A stretch of 11,810 nt of DNA from JAGNRR01 sp964389575. GTDB taxonomy: Bacteria; Bacteroidota; Bacteroidia; Chitinophagales; Chitinophagaceae. A program made the translations under genes and the position numbers. Below the pieces are notes generated by a model. The model did not search any database, was not told where the DNA came from, and saw nothing but the letters and a program-made list of their open reading frames with translations. The stretch covers positions 1 to 11,810 of the forward strand of contig CAYMFF010000075.1 of NCBI GenBank assembly GCA_964389575.1, given 5' to 3'. Below, piece by piece: positions 1 through 6,437 of this stretch; positions within the stretch are counted from its first letter, which is position 1, and each line of letters begins with the position of its first letter.

Positions 1-13
1 CTGTCCTCCCGAC

Positions 14-43
14 AAAAAAGGGTAGCAATTGCTACCCTTTTTT
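14..43. terminator. 30-bp perfect palindrome, bidirectional intrinsic terminator
   Basis: Six A's, the self-complementary core GGGTAGCAATTGCTACCC (20-37) and six T's form a perfect 30-bp inverted repeat. Read on either strand it gives a GC-containing stem followed by a T-run, the form of a Rho-independent terminator. On the plus strand it would end a transcript entering from the left edge. On the minus strand it would back up the weak hairpin just after the RCC1 gene. The core has no spare loop bases, so the real hairpin would open the central AATT as its loop. Confidence 0.85.
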
Positions 44-101
44 AATTTTAATACATGACTTTAAAGGAAATGAAGTGTCTAAAGCGTAATCTGTCCAACA
101 T

Positions 102-127
102 AAAAAAGAAACAGTTCCTCTTTCTTT
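102..127 (-). terminator. Weak A/T-stem terminator directly after the RCC1 gene
   Basis: On the minus strand, one base after the TAA stop, AAAGAAA (127-121), a nine-base loop (120-112) and TTTCTTT (111-105) are followed by three more T's. This could be a 7-bp hairpin with a T-run. The stem has only one G-C pair in each arm, so it would be weak. The strong palindrome at 14-43 lies about 60 bases further along the same transcript and may do most of the termination. Confidence 0.35.
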
Positions 128-128
128 A

Positions 129-1550
129 TTATTGGATAATTACTTTCCGAGATATTGCTTGATCCTGATGTTTGATTCGCAATAAGTAAACTCCTTTAGG
201 CAAAGCGCTTCCATCAAATATTGCATTTCGCTCTTTTGTTTGTTGCATGATGATTGATTTGCCTTCAATACTGAATAACTCAAGATTTACAAAACCATTG
301 AAATCTGGCAGTTCAACATTGATAATACCTGATGTCGGATTCGGGTAAATCGTAATAGCAGATAAATCATATTTATCGTTTAATCCAACAGCCAAATTTC
401 CCGTTGAACAATCAAAGGTCAAATTATCCTGCATAGTACCATTACCCAATTGTCCACTAAAATTACTGCCTGCCGCACAGATTACGGTTCTACCGTTTTT
501 CATAGCCAATCCATGCAAACCAAATACTGAATTATTAGCGAACAAACCTTCCGCTCCCTGAACATCCTCCCAATCTGTATCCGTGCCTACTTGCGTGACA
601 GTACTCACATTGATGGTATTACCTTGTCCCAGCTGACCAGAATTATTAAACCCCCAGGAATATAATCCGCCATCATTTTTAATGGCGTAAGCAAAAGAGG
701 GTCCTGCTGCAATTTTTTTCCAGTTTTGTGTGGGTTCAATAGTTGTGGGACTGGTGACGGTTGTTCCTAAGCCATCATCACCCAACTGATCGTTTCCATT
801 AAAACCCCAGGCCCATAATCCGCCGCCTTGGCGCAAGGCCATACAAAATTGAAACCCTGCAGAAATGGCAATCCAATCTGTTTGACTTCCTACTTGTGTG
901 GGAGACATTTCTGAATTTGTATTACCCAATCCTAATTCGCCATTTGCATTGCTTCCCCAAGCCCAAAGCGTACTATCATTTTTTAAGGCCATTGTATGCC
1001 AACCTCCACTTGAAATTTCATTCCAATCTGTGTCCAGACCTATTTGAACCGGTGTACTAACATCCACCATCGTTCCATTTCCTACTTGACCACTTGAATT
1101 ATACCCCCAACCCCACAAGGTTCCGTTTGTTTTGATTGCAAAAGAATGCGCTTGGCCTGCGTCAACAGTTTTCCAATCTGTAGCATTACCCAATTGAATC
1201 GGCGCTGTGGCATCGTTTGTATTTCCATTGCCTAGTTGATTCACTCCATTTCCACCCCAAGACCATAATGTTCCATTACTTTTTACGGCTAATGAATGAA
1301 CCGCTCCGGCAGCAATATCAGTCCAATCATTATCTGTCCCAATCTGAGTTGGAATATTTTGGGTTGTTGTATTTCCAATACCCAATTGACCATTAGCATT
1401 ATAGCCCCAACTCCACAAAGTACCATCAGACTTTAGCGCTAAGTTGAACTCGGTTCCGCAATCAATCTTTGTCCATGTTTGAGAAAACGATGGCAGAGAA
1501 TGTAGAAGCATGGAAATTATAAGAATAAATAAGGCAATTACTTTTTTCAT
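129..1550 (-). CDS. Secreted RCC1-repeat beta-propeller protein with T9SS type A sorting domain
   Basis: Exported, probably surface-attached or released protein; substrate or partner unknown. Residues 1-23 are a signal peptide (MKK start, long hydrophobic core, likely cut before Q24). Residues 24 to about 380 hold seven RCC1-type blades of almost exactly 50 residues, marked by a recurring DW at 75, 125, 175, 225, 276 and 326, by LWSWG-like strands at 45, 95, 145, 195, 245 and 296, and by NGQLGNG turns. Seven blades make a closed propeller. The seventh is divergent: VICAAGSN replaces LWxWG. Residues about 398-473 are the type A C-terminal sorting domain, with IYPNPTSG near the start and PKGVYLLRI and a short basic segment at the end; the type IX machinery recognises such domains. 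Known RCC1 proteins bind proteins or chromatin, but bacterial secreted ones have no general function. The start is an ATG with TACTTTG 24 bases upstream. It seems to be a single-gene unit with its own terminators. Confidence 0.93.
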   Translation of the reverse strand: MKKVIALFILIISMLLHSLPSFSQTWTKIDCGTEFNLALKSDGTLWSWGYNANGQLGIGNTTTQNIPTQIGTDNDWTDIAAGAVHSLAVKSNGTLWSWGGNGVNQLGNGNTNDATAPIQLGNATDWKTVDAGQAHSFAIKTNGTLWGWGYNSSGQVGNGTMVDVSTPVQIGLDTDWNEISSGGWHTMALKNDSTLWAWGSNANGELGLGNTNSEMSPTQVGSQTDWIAISAGFQFCMALRQGGGLWAWGFNGNDQLGDDGLGTTVTSPTTIEPTQNWKKIAAGPSFAYAIKNDGGLYSWGFNNSGQLGQGNTINVSTVTQVGTDTDWEDVQGAEGLFANNSVFGLHGLAMKNGRTVICAAGSNFSGQLGNGTMQDNLTFDCSTGNLAVGLNDKYDLSAITIYPNPTSGIINVELPDFNGFVNLELFSIEGKSIIMQQTKERNAIFDGSALPKGVYLLRIKHQDQAISRKVIIQ

Positions 1551-1573
1551 GGTATATCTGTTTTGTTAGAATA

Positions 1574-1580
1574 CAAAGTA
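1574..1580 (-). promoter_or_regulatory. Possible -7 promoter box for the RCC1 gene
   Basis: The minus strand reads TTTTTACTTTG ending at 1574, 23 bases before the ATG. TACTTTG resembles the Bacteroidota -7 element TAnnTTTG with one spacer base missing. The same TTTACTTTG string lies 20 bases before the L,D-transpeptidase start. No convincing TTG -33 element is seen at the usual spacing, so this is tentative. Confidence 0.3.
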
Positions 1581-1625
1581 AAAACGAATACAAATTTTAA
1601 AATTGGAAAAAAAGGACACCGAATG

Positions 1626-2081
1626 TTAAAACCTAGCCCAGATGGTATCTTCTTCACCAATGTGCTCTAACATTTTGAATAATTTAGTAGGACTAAAGCC
1701 TGTAATTTTTCGAAAGTGGTTAATAAAATCTGCTTGGTCATAATAATTATGCTGGTAAGCATGCTCTGTAAATGTTTTAGAATGAGTTGATAATTTATAC
1801 GTATTCAGTGCTTTCCTGAATTGAACAGCGGATATATAATCCTTCGTGGAGCAATGTAAATTCTTTTTGAAATGACGAAGCAATGTTTTGTCACTCACTG
1901 ATAATTTTTTGGCTAAAGACGTTACTGGCAACTTATTATTTGCATCTAAAATAATCTGCACTGCTTTCTTTAATACTGAATTTGAAAACCCTATGAACAA
2001 CTTACTCATTGCACTATCCAAATATTTTACTTGAAGAGCAGAGTCTTTTGTTTCAAAAACTTTTTGCATAATCTCATTCAT
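1626..2081 (-). CDS. AraC-family regulator, C-terminal DNA-binding part (downstream frame of a split gene)
   Basis: This 151-residue frame carries the two helix-turn-helix units of an AraC/XylS regulator. The first is at about 54-75 (LAKKLSVSDKTLLRHFKK) and the second at about 104-126, where YYDQADFINHFRKITGFSP matches the family's signature around the second recognition helix. It lacks the usual N-terminal ligand or dimer domain, which is encoded in the frame just upstream. The two frames overlap by 4 bases (ATGA). The first residues of this frame (MNEIMQKVFE...) read as the natural interdomain linker rather than as a fresh N-terminus. It could be made by re-initiation at ATGA, by -1 ribosomal frameshifting at 2090-2096, or not at all if the gene is dead. 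Its targets are unknown; the antiporter/PPK2 cluster and the RCC1 gene are its neighbours. Confidence 0.85.
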   Translation of the reverse strand: MNEIMQKVFETKDSALQVKYLDSAMSKLFIGFSNSVLKKAVQIILDANNKLPVTSLAKKLSVSDKTLLRHFKKNLHCSTKDYISAVQFRKALNTYKLSTHSKTFTEHAYQHNYYDQADFINHFRKITGFSPTKLFKMLEHIGEEDTIWARF

Positions 2082-2096
2082 TTTTCGCTTAAAAAA
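2078..2096 (-). other. Candidate -1 ribosomal frameshift site in the split AraC gene
   Basis: The minus strand reads TTTTTTA at 2096-2090. In the upstream frame the codons are GAT TTT TTA, so the heptamer lies in the exact X XXY YYZ phase of a canonical -1 slippery site (U UUU UUA). After slipping, the next codons are AAG CGA AAA ATG, which is the frame of the DNA-binding part and is open throughout. The zero-frame stop lies 10 bases past the heptamer. An A5 run at 2085-2081 then leads into the ATGA overlap. No strong downstream stem or pseudoknot is apparent; CAAAAAGTTTTTG at about 2055-2067 could form only a weak A/T hairpin. A single-base loss from the T6 or A5 run would look the same, so function is an inference. 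Confidence 0.45.
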
Positions 2097-2482
2097 TCGA
2101 ACTGAAATACATAATCCCTGGTAATATATTGGCTCAGGGGAAGCGGTAAATAATGATTAATCCCTAGAGGCTGAAACACAATTCCAATCCGATTAAAAGG
2201 GGTTTTAATTTGCGTATGCCAGCATTGTTGTTGCACACAGATATAATTATAATGTAATTCGTCTCGATCAATAGATTTTTCGGAAATACTTCCATTATTG
2301 GTCTTTTCTAGTCTAGACCCTTTGTAAATCGTCAGTGCATTTTTAAAATGCGGGTAAAATACGTACTCCTGTAAACCGTTGTCTTTCGGCGCTTCCTGAA
2401 AATAATAGTAAGCAATATAATTTTGCAAATGCTCATTGTTCAGTTTAGCCGTTCGAAATAGTATGTTAGAAGGTAGTGACAT
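2078..2482 (-). CDS. AraC-family regulator, N-terminal sensing part (DUF6597-like; upstream frame of a split gene)
   Basis: This 134-residue product resembles the N-terminal domain of Bacteroidota AraC regulators (DUF6597 type). It shows AYYYFQEAP near 25, YVFYPHFKNALTIYKG around 40-56, and GIVFQPLGINHYLPLPLSQYI at 100-120, where these proteins normally lead into a linker and the AraC helix-turn-helix. Here the frame stops at TGA (2080-2078) after FDFLSEK, and the DNA-binding part continues in the -1 frame. The start is ATG at 2482, 42 bases after the antiporter stop. No known family member is expected to work as this domain alone. The product is therefore half of a regulator, joined to the next frame by frameshifting, by coupled translation as two chains, or broken by a one-base deletion. 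Joined at the slippery site, the protein would be about 285 residues, normal for the family. Confidence 0.8.
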   Translation of the reverse strand: MSLPSNILFRTAKLNNEHLQNYIAYYYFQEAPKDNGLQEYVFYPHFKNALTIYKGSRLEKTNNGSISEKSIDRDELHYNYICVQQQCWHTQIKTPFNRIGIVFQPLGINHYLPLPLSQYITRDYVFQFDFLSEK

Positions 2483-2524
2483 TTCTATTCTCAGACCAAA
2501 ATACGAAATTCACCAAAGAAAAAT

Positions 2525-3775
2525 CTATTGTTCACCTAAATCAATAGAAGCGATTGGTTCGATATCATTAAGTTCGTCATGCGAGTCTGTTAATTCTTGA
2601 GTTTCATCTATTTTCTCACGATAAAAAAGCATCCCAATCATCATAACAAAAACTGTAATAATGATTACTTGTATGATCAACGATTTATTGACTAACGAAA
2701 AAGACATACTAGTGGGTATGGCTAGAAATAATAAAATAGTAATCAGCCCACGCGGCGCAACAAAAAGCAACGGAAACACTGGTAATTTAATAAGCTTTAA
2801 TTGAATTATTCTTACAAGAAAAATCCCTATCACAATACCAATAGACCACTCAATGGTTTCGATATTAAGCAATTCTTCTAGATCGATTAAATAACCAAAA
2901 ACCACAAAGAATAAAGTACGCACTAAGAACGTACCTTCAGCCACTATATTCTTGAAGTCAACTACTTCTTCATGCATTTTTTCTGGGTGTAATAACTTGA
3001 CGAAAGTCTTTCGTTTTATCAAATCTAAGTTGCCGATAAAAATGCCAAAAATTAAAATGAAAATAAGGGCTGGCAAATGGTACACTTTGGCTAATTCATA
3101 AATTAAAATGACTAAAACAATTATCGGCACAAACTTAATGTGATGATCAATTTTAGAAAGTAAAAAAGATAACAGCAAACTAGCCACTAATGAAATTATA
3201 ATCATCAGCGCAGTTTGCGCAAAAAAAATCAAAAACGTTTCACCATTGAATACAGCATTGAGTGCAAAAAAATTGAATAATACGACACCTATAATATCAG
3301 ACAAGCTACTTTCAAAGGTTACAAAATCTCGAATTCTTTTTTTTAAGTGTGATACACTAGGAATAGCAATAGCACTGCTAATGATAGAAACAGGAATTGC
3401 GTTTACTATTGCTGTATGCCAGTCAATATCCTTAAAATAACAGAATGCCGTTGTAACCAGTAATGTCAAGATAAACATTGGCACAACAGCCACTATGAGC
3501 GATTTCTTGATAACGGGTAATTGTTTTTTATCTAAGTGAATTTCAAAAGACTCATCCAATACAATCAAGATAAGCCCAAATGTGCCAAGCACAGGTATCA
3601 TTTGGCTCAGGTCAATTTGTGGGACATTCATTTTTTTTGAGACTATCGAAATAAGCAATCCCAACAATATCAGTAGAATAACCGAAGGCACACGAGTAAA
3701 TTTTGCCGAAATATCAAAAAAATAACTCAATAAGAGTACCCCACAAATAAGAAAAATGAGCGAAGCCGTAAGCAT
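2525..3775 (-). CDS. CPA-type cation:proton antiporter (Na+/H+ exchanger family)
   Basis: Inner-membrane protein of about 416 residues and around twelve hydrophobic segments, of the CPA1-like Na+(K+)/H+ exchanger fold, which trades cytoplasmic cations for protons. Visible marks, numbered from the ATG at 3775, are a TM pair beginning MLTASLIFLICG, LIVLDESFEIHLD around 71-82, FESSLSDIIG around 154-163 and the conserved APRGLITILL around 340-349. The core motif usually read ESxxND is ESSLSD here, with Ser before the Asp. There is no long C-terminal RCK/TrkA-N domain, only a short acidic tail (DETQELTDSHDELND). A longer frame can begin at TTG (3808), but the ATG at 3775 begins directly with a membrane helix and is preferred. 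It follows the second PPK2 gene closely and is probably co-transcribed with it. Ion specificity cannot be read from the sequence. Confidence 0.85.
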   Translation of the reverse strand: MLTASLIFLICGVLLLSYFFDISAKFTRVPSVILLILLGLLISIVSKKMNVPQIDLSQMIPVLGTFGLILIVLDESFEIHLDKKQLPVIKKSLIVAVVPMFILTLLVTTAFCYFKDIDWHTAIVNAIPVSIISSAIAIPSVSHLKKRIRDFVTFESSLSDIIGVVLFNFFALNAVFNGETFLIFFAQTALMIIISLVASLLLSFLLSKIDHHIKFVPIIVLVILIYELAKVYHLPALIFILIFGIFIGNLDLIKRKTFVKLLHPEKMHEEVVDFKNIVAEGTFLVRTLFFVVFGYLIDLEELLNIETIEWSIGIVIGIFLVRIIQLKLIKLPVFPLLFVAPRGLITILLFLAIPTSMSFSLVNKSLIIQVIIITVFVMMIGMLFYREKIDETQELTDSHDELNDIEPIASIDLGEQ

Positions 3776-3843
3776 AAACTTAAATGTACGGAATACAGCC
3801 CAATCCAATGATTAATTTCTATTAGCTCTATTTATATGGAATA

Positions 3844-4626
3844 TTACGATTTATACGGCAAGCTATCCAAGACATAACGAATAGCCTCCAAGCGCGCAAA
3901 TGTTTTTTTATTGGCCTTAATAATTTTCCATGGCGCCTGCTCATTATCTGTATGCGAAAACATTCGGAGCTTATACTTCGTATATTCATCCCACAACTCT
4001 TGCGCTCGTTCATCTACAACAGACATCTTCCATTTTTTCAAAGGACTGGATTTAATATCCTCAAATCGCTTGGCTTGTTCTTCTTTATTTATCGAAAAAT
4101 AAATTTTGAGCAAATAAATATCTGATTCTAAAATCATCCGTTCAAATTCATTAATCTGTCCCATAAAAACCTCGTATTCTTCGGCGGTGCAAAAAGCATT
4201 TACTGGTTCCACAACAGCTCGATTATACCAGCTTCTATCAAAGAAAACCATTTCTCCTTCTCTAGGCAAACGATTTACATAACGCTGAAAATACCACTGT
4301 CCCCGCTCTTCATCTGTTGGTTTGGGCAGCGCTTCAATCCTAAAAAAACGAGGATTAATATGTGCTGTCATTCTGCGAATGGCGCCTCCTTTTCCAGCCG
4401 CATCGCGCCCTTCAAACAATACCACCACTTTCTTTTCTTGACGGATCACCCATTCTTGTAATTTTACAAATTCGGCCTGCAAAGATTTCAATTCATTATC
4501 GTAAGCACAACGGTTCAAGGTCCACTCAACATTTACATTGGGATATGCGAAGAGGTTTTTTAACCCAGCGGGCGAGTTTAAAATCTCTAAATCTTCTGGT
4601 CGCAATTCTATATCTTTCGTTCCCAT
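3844..4626 (-). CDS. ppk2: Polyphosphate kinase 2 family protein (class I-like), second of a tandem pair
   Basis: A 260-residue cytoplasmic phosphotransferase. PPK2 enzymes move phosphate between inorganic polyphosphate and nucleotides, mostly making NTPs from NDPs or NDPs from NMPs. Walker A is GRDAAGKGG at 73-81. Walker B is VFFDRSWYNRAVVEP at 127-141, with D130 and R131. The lid segment with KRFEDI, PLKKWK and DERAQELWDEY covers about 186-215. Length and motifs fit a single-domain PPK2. Its start is three bases after the TAA of the first PPK2 gene, so translation is probably coupled. The two paralogues share all motifs but differ at both ends: this one has a longer N-terminus and lacks the C-terminal tail of the other. 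They may differ in nucleotide preference (inference); the class is assigned by motif and needs a tree. Confidence 0.93.
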   Translation of the reverse strand: MGTKDIELRPEDLEILNSPAGLKNLFAYPNVNVEWTLNRCAYDNELKSLQAEFVKLQEWVIRQEKKVVVLFEGRDAAGKGGAIRRMTAHINPRFFRIEALPKPTDEERGQWYFQRYVNRLPREGEMVFFDRSWYNRAVVEPVNAFCTAEEYEVFMGQINEFERMILESDIYLLKIYFSINKEEQAKRFEDIKSSPLKKWKMSVVDERAQELWDEYTKYKLRMFSHTDNEQAPWKIIKANKKTFARLEAIRYVLDSLPYKS

Positions 4627-4629
4627 AAT

Positions 4630-5475
4630 TTAAGTATCAATTTGTTCCACGAGTCTATGATATCGTAAAATAATATTCGGATCTGGCAATAGTTCAAGAG
4701 CCTCTTTTTTATCTTCCAAAAAATCGAATTGTGAGAGCACATGTCGTATAGCATGCAGACGTGCCAATTTTTTACTGTTTGTTTTTACAATAGTCCATGG
4801 ACAAAAGGTCGTGTGTGTTTTTGAAAACATTTGTTCTTTATAATAGGTATATTCATCCCAAAGCTCTTGTCCTTTTTCATCTACGGGGCTATACTTCCAA
4901 GACTTTAATGGATTATCGATTCTTGCTCTAAATCGTTTTTGTTGTTCTTCTTTGGATATAGAAAACCAAAATTTAAGTACAACAACTCCATCTTCATAAA
5001 GCATATTCTCAAAACTTGGCACTTGCGCCATAAATTGGCGATACTCTCCATCTGTACAAAAACCCATTACGGGTTCTACAACTGCCCGGTTATACCAGCT
5101 TCTATCAAAAAATACAATCTCACCCGGATTGGGCAATTCCTTGATATACCGTCGCATGAACCACTGGCCGCGTTCCACTTGGGTGGGTTTATTCAGTGCC
5201 ACTACTCGCATTGCCCGTGGGTTTAAGTGTTCAACAAAACGTTTAATACAACCACCTTTTCCAGCCGCATCACGCCCTTCAAAAATAACAGCAACCCGTT
5301 GCTGATGTTGTACAATCCATTGTTGTAGATTAACCAGTTGGGCTTGCAACATTCTCAATTCATCAGTGTAATCTATTATTCGTTCATATTTACCTACCGA
5401 CACACTCCGTTCCTTTGCCAAGGCAAATAATTCTTTCCTTTTAGAAATACTGTTAAAATCTTCTTTGGTAAACAT
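4630..5475 (-). CDS. ppk2: Polyphosphate kinase 2 family protein (class I-like), first of a tandem pair
   Basis: A 281-residue PPK2 phosphotransferase using polyphosphate as phosphate donor or store. From the ATG at 5475, Walker A GRDAAGKGG is at 67-75, Walker B VFFDRSWYNRAVVEP at 121-135 (D124, R125) and the lid with KRFRARI, PLKSWK and DEKGQELWDEY at about 180-209. A tail of about 25 residues (KEALELLPDPNIILRYHRLVE) extends past the usual end and is missing from its neighbour. A further in-frame ATG at 5511 would add twelve hydrophobic residues (LYFIYIFTV) atypical of PPK2, and it overlaps the candidate promoter box, so 5475 is preferred. It heads a probable operon of ppk2, ppk2 and antiporter, and is transcribed divergently from the L,D-transpeptidase gene. 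Confidence 0.92.
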   Translation of the reverse strand: MFTKEDFNSISKRKELFALAKERSVSVGKYERIIDYTDELRMLQAQLVNLQQWIVQHQQRVAVIFEGRDAAGKGGCIKRFVEHLNPRAMRVVALNKPTQVERGQWFMRRYIKELPNPGEIVFFDRSWYNRAVVEPVMGFCTDGEYRQFMAQVPSFENMLYEDGVVVLKFWFSISKEEQQKRFRARIDNPLKSWKYSPVDEKGQELWDEYTYYKEQMFSKTHTTFCPWTIVKTNSKKLARLHAIRHVLSQFDFLEDKKEALELLPDPNIILRYHRLVEQIDT

Positions 5476-5498
5476 GATTCGGACCGTAAATATATAAA

Positions 5499-5573
5499 TA
5501 AAGTAAAGCATTTAACGTCCTCGAATCTATATTCTATCTTAAAATTAAAAGACATATTTTTTACTTTACTTTG
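5499..5573. promoter_or_regulatory. Divergent promoter region with inverted CTTTACTTT repeat
   Basis: Between the divergent ppk2 and L,D-transpeptidase genes, AAAGTAAAG (5500-5508) and its exact reverse complement CTTTACTTT (5564-5572) face each other. Read on its own strand, each gives CTTTACTTT followed by A or G, 20-24 bases before the start codon of its gene: minus 5508-5499 for ATG 5475, and plus 5564-5573 for ATG 5594. Both resemble the Bacteroidota -7 box (TAnnTTTG, here TACTTTG or TACTTTA), so the repeat is probably two back-to-back promoters. It could also be a shared operator. No clear TTG -33 box was found. Confidence 0.4.
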
Positions 5574-5593
5574 CCATCAAATAATGCCTTTTT

Positions 5594-6436
5594 ATGTTTC
5601 GTAAATTATCCATATTACTTCTCTTGTCTATTGCACTATATTCATGTAAAGACGAGAATAAACCAGCTCTTAATTACGAAGAAATAAAACATGAGGTGAT
5701 GCATGATAGCTTGACAACCGTTGACTTGTCAGATACAACAGATCTTTTTGATAGTGATAAATTTGATCCGGAAAAAGATAGTGTAGCAGTATTATTAGAT
5801 TCATTAGAACACATCTATGAAAAAGACAGTGCTGTAATTAAAGAAAAAGGAATTAACGACACGATTAGTTTGGACCAATTCGTTTTTATGGATACCACAA
5901 TTTCAAACCCGAGAGATAGTTTCACAAACGACATTCGAAAAATCACAACAGATGAGATTAAAGCTTTACGTTATAATTTGAAACAACTTCATGATAAAGA
6001 TTCTATTCTTGCCATAACGCATGAGAAAAAAACAGGACAAATAGAGAGTAGAGTTTGGGCTCGCGTGAGCAAAAGTGACCAACGACTTTACCTTTATATA
6101 GATGGTGAAATAGCGGACACATTTAAAGTATCTACGGGCTCCACCCGGCATGAAACACCTGCCTTTGACATGCAACCGAGTGGTCCCATTTTTCAAAAAT
6201 ATACGAGTAAAAAATACCCGGGTGGGAACTATAATGGATTAGGCAATATGCCGTATGCCATTTTTATTAAAGGCGGTTATGCTTTGCATGGAACAACACG
6301 GGGTAATATTCCACGTTTAGGAAACAAAGCATCCCACGGTTGCGTTCGACTTCACCCAGACAATGCTAAAATATTGAATGAACTAGTGCGCAAAGCAGGA
6401 ATAGAAAACTTTTGGGTGACTATTGAAGAAGGCTAA
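5594..6436 (+). CDS. L,D-transpeptidase (YkuD-family) lipoprotein
   Basis: A cell-wall enzyme of 280 residues. YkuD enzymes form 3-3 cross-links in peptidoglycan or attach proteins to it, through a catalytic cysteine. Residues 1-17 are a lipoprotein signal with lipobox LYSC, so C18 should be acylated and the protein held in a membrane facing the periplasm. Residues about 20-135 form a long, acidic, Asp/Ser/Thr-rich, probably extended stretch with no known domain. The YkuD domain runs from about 152 (SRVWARVSKSDQRLYLYIDG) to 278. It includes ALHGT (H232) and the catalytic motif ASHGCVRLHPDNA, with H248, C250 and R252. All the key residues are present. The ATG lies 20 bases after TTTACTTTG. Its stop is one base from the stop of the convergent 119-residue membrane protein gene. 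Confidence 0.92.
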   Translation: MFRKLSILLLLSIALYSCKDENKPALNYEEIKHEVMHDSLTTVDLSDTTDLFDSDKFDPEKDSVAVLLDSLEHIYEKDSAVIKEKGINDTISLDQFVFMDTTISNPRDSFTNDIRKITTDEIKALRYNLKQLHDKDSILAITHEKKTGQIESRVWARVSKSDQRLYLYIDGEIADTFKVSTGSTRHETPAFDMQPSGPIFQKYTSKKYPGGNYNGLGNMPYAIFIKGGYALHGTTRGNIPRLGNKASHGCVRLHPDNAKILNELVRKAGIENFWVTIEEG

Positions 6437-6437
6437 C

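Noticed and set aside
570..1335. CCAATCTGT recurring about every 150 bases, looking like an interspersed repeat or CRISPR-like array
   Set aside because: It is the codon image of the DW turn in each 50-residue RCC1 blade; the period equals the blade length and no spacers exist.
3776..3808. TTG-initiated extension of the antiporter, and similar TTG extensions at 9004 and 11683
   Set aside because: In each case an in-frame ATG directly precedes a natural N-terminus (membrane helix or signal peptide), so the extensions are not needed.
4939..5226. Plus-strand frame of 95 residues within the first PPK2 gene
   Set aside because: It is antisense to conserved PPK2 motifs, including Walker B, and has no independent support.
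3844..5475. PPK2 pair as a single enzyme split by frameshift
   Set aside because: Each has its own complete Walker A, Walker B and lid; they are tandem paralogues.
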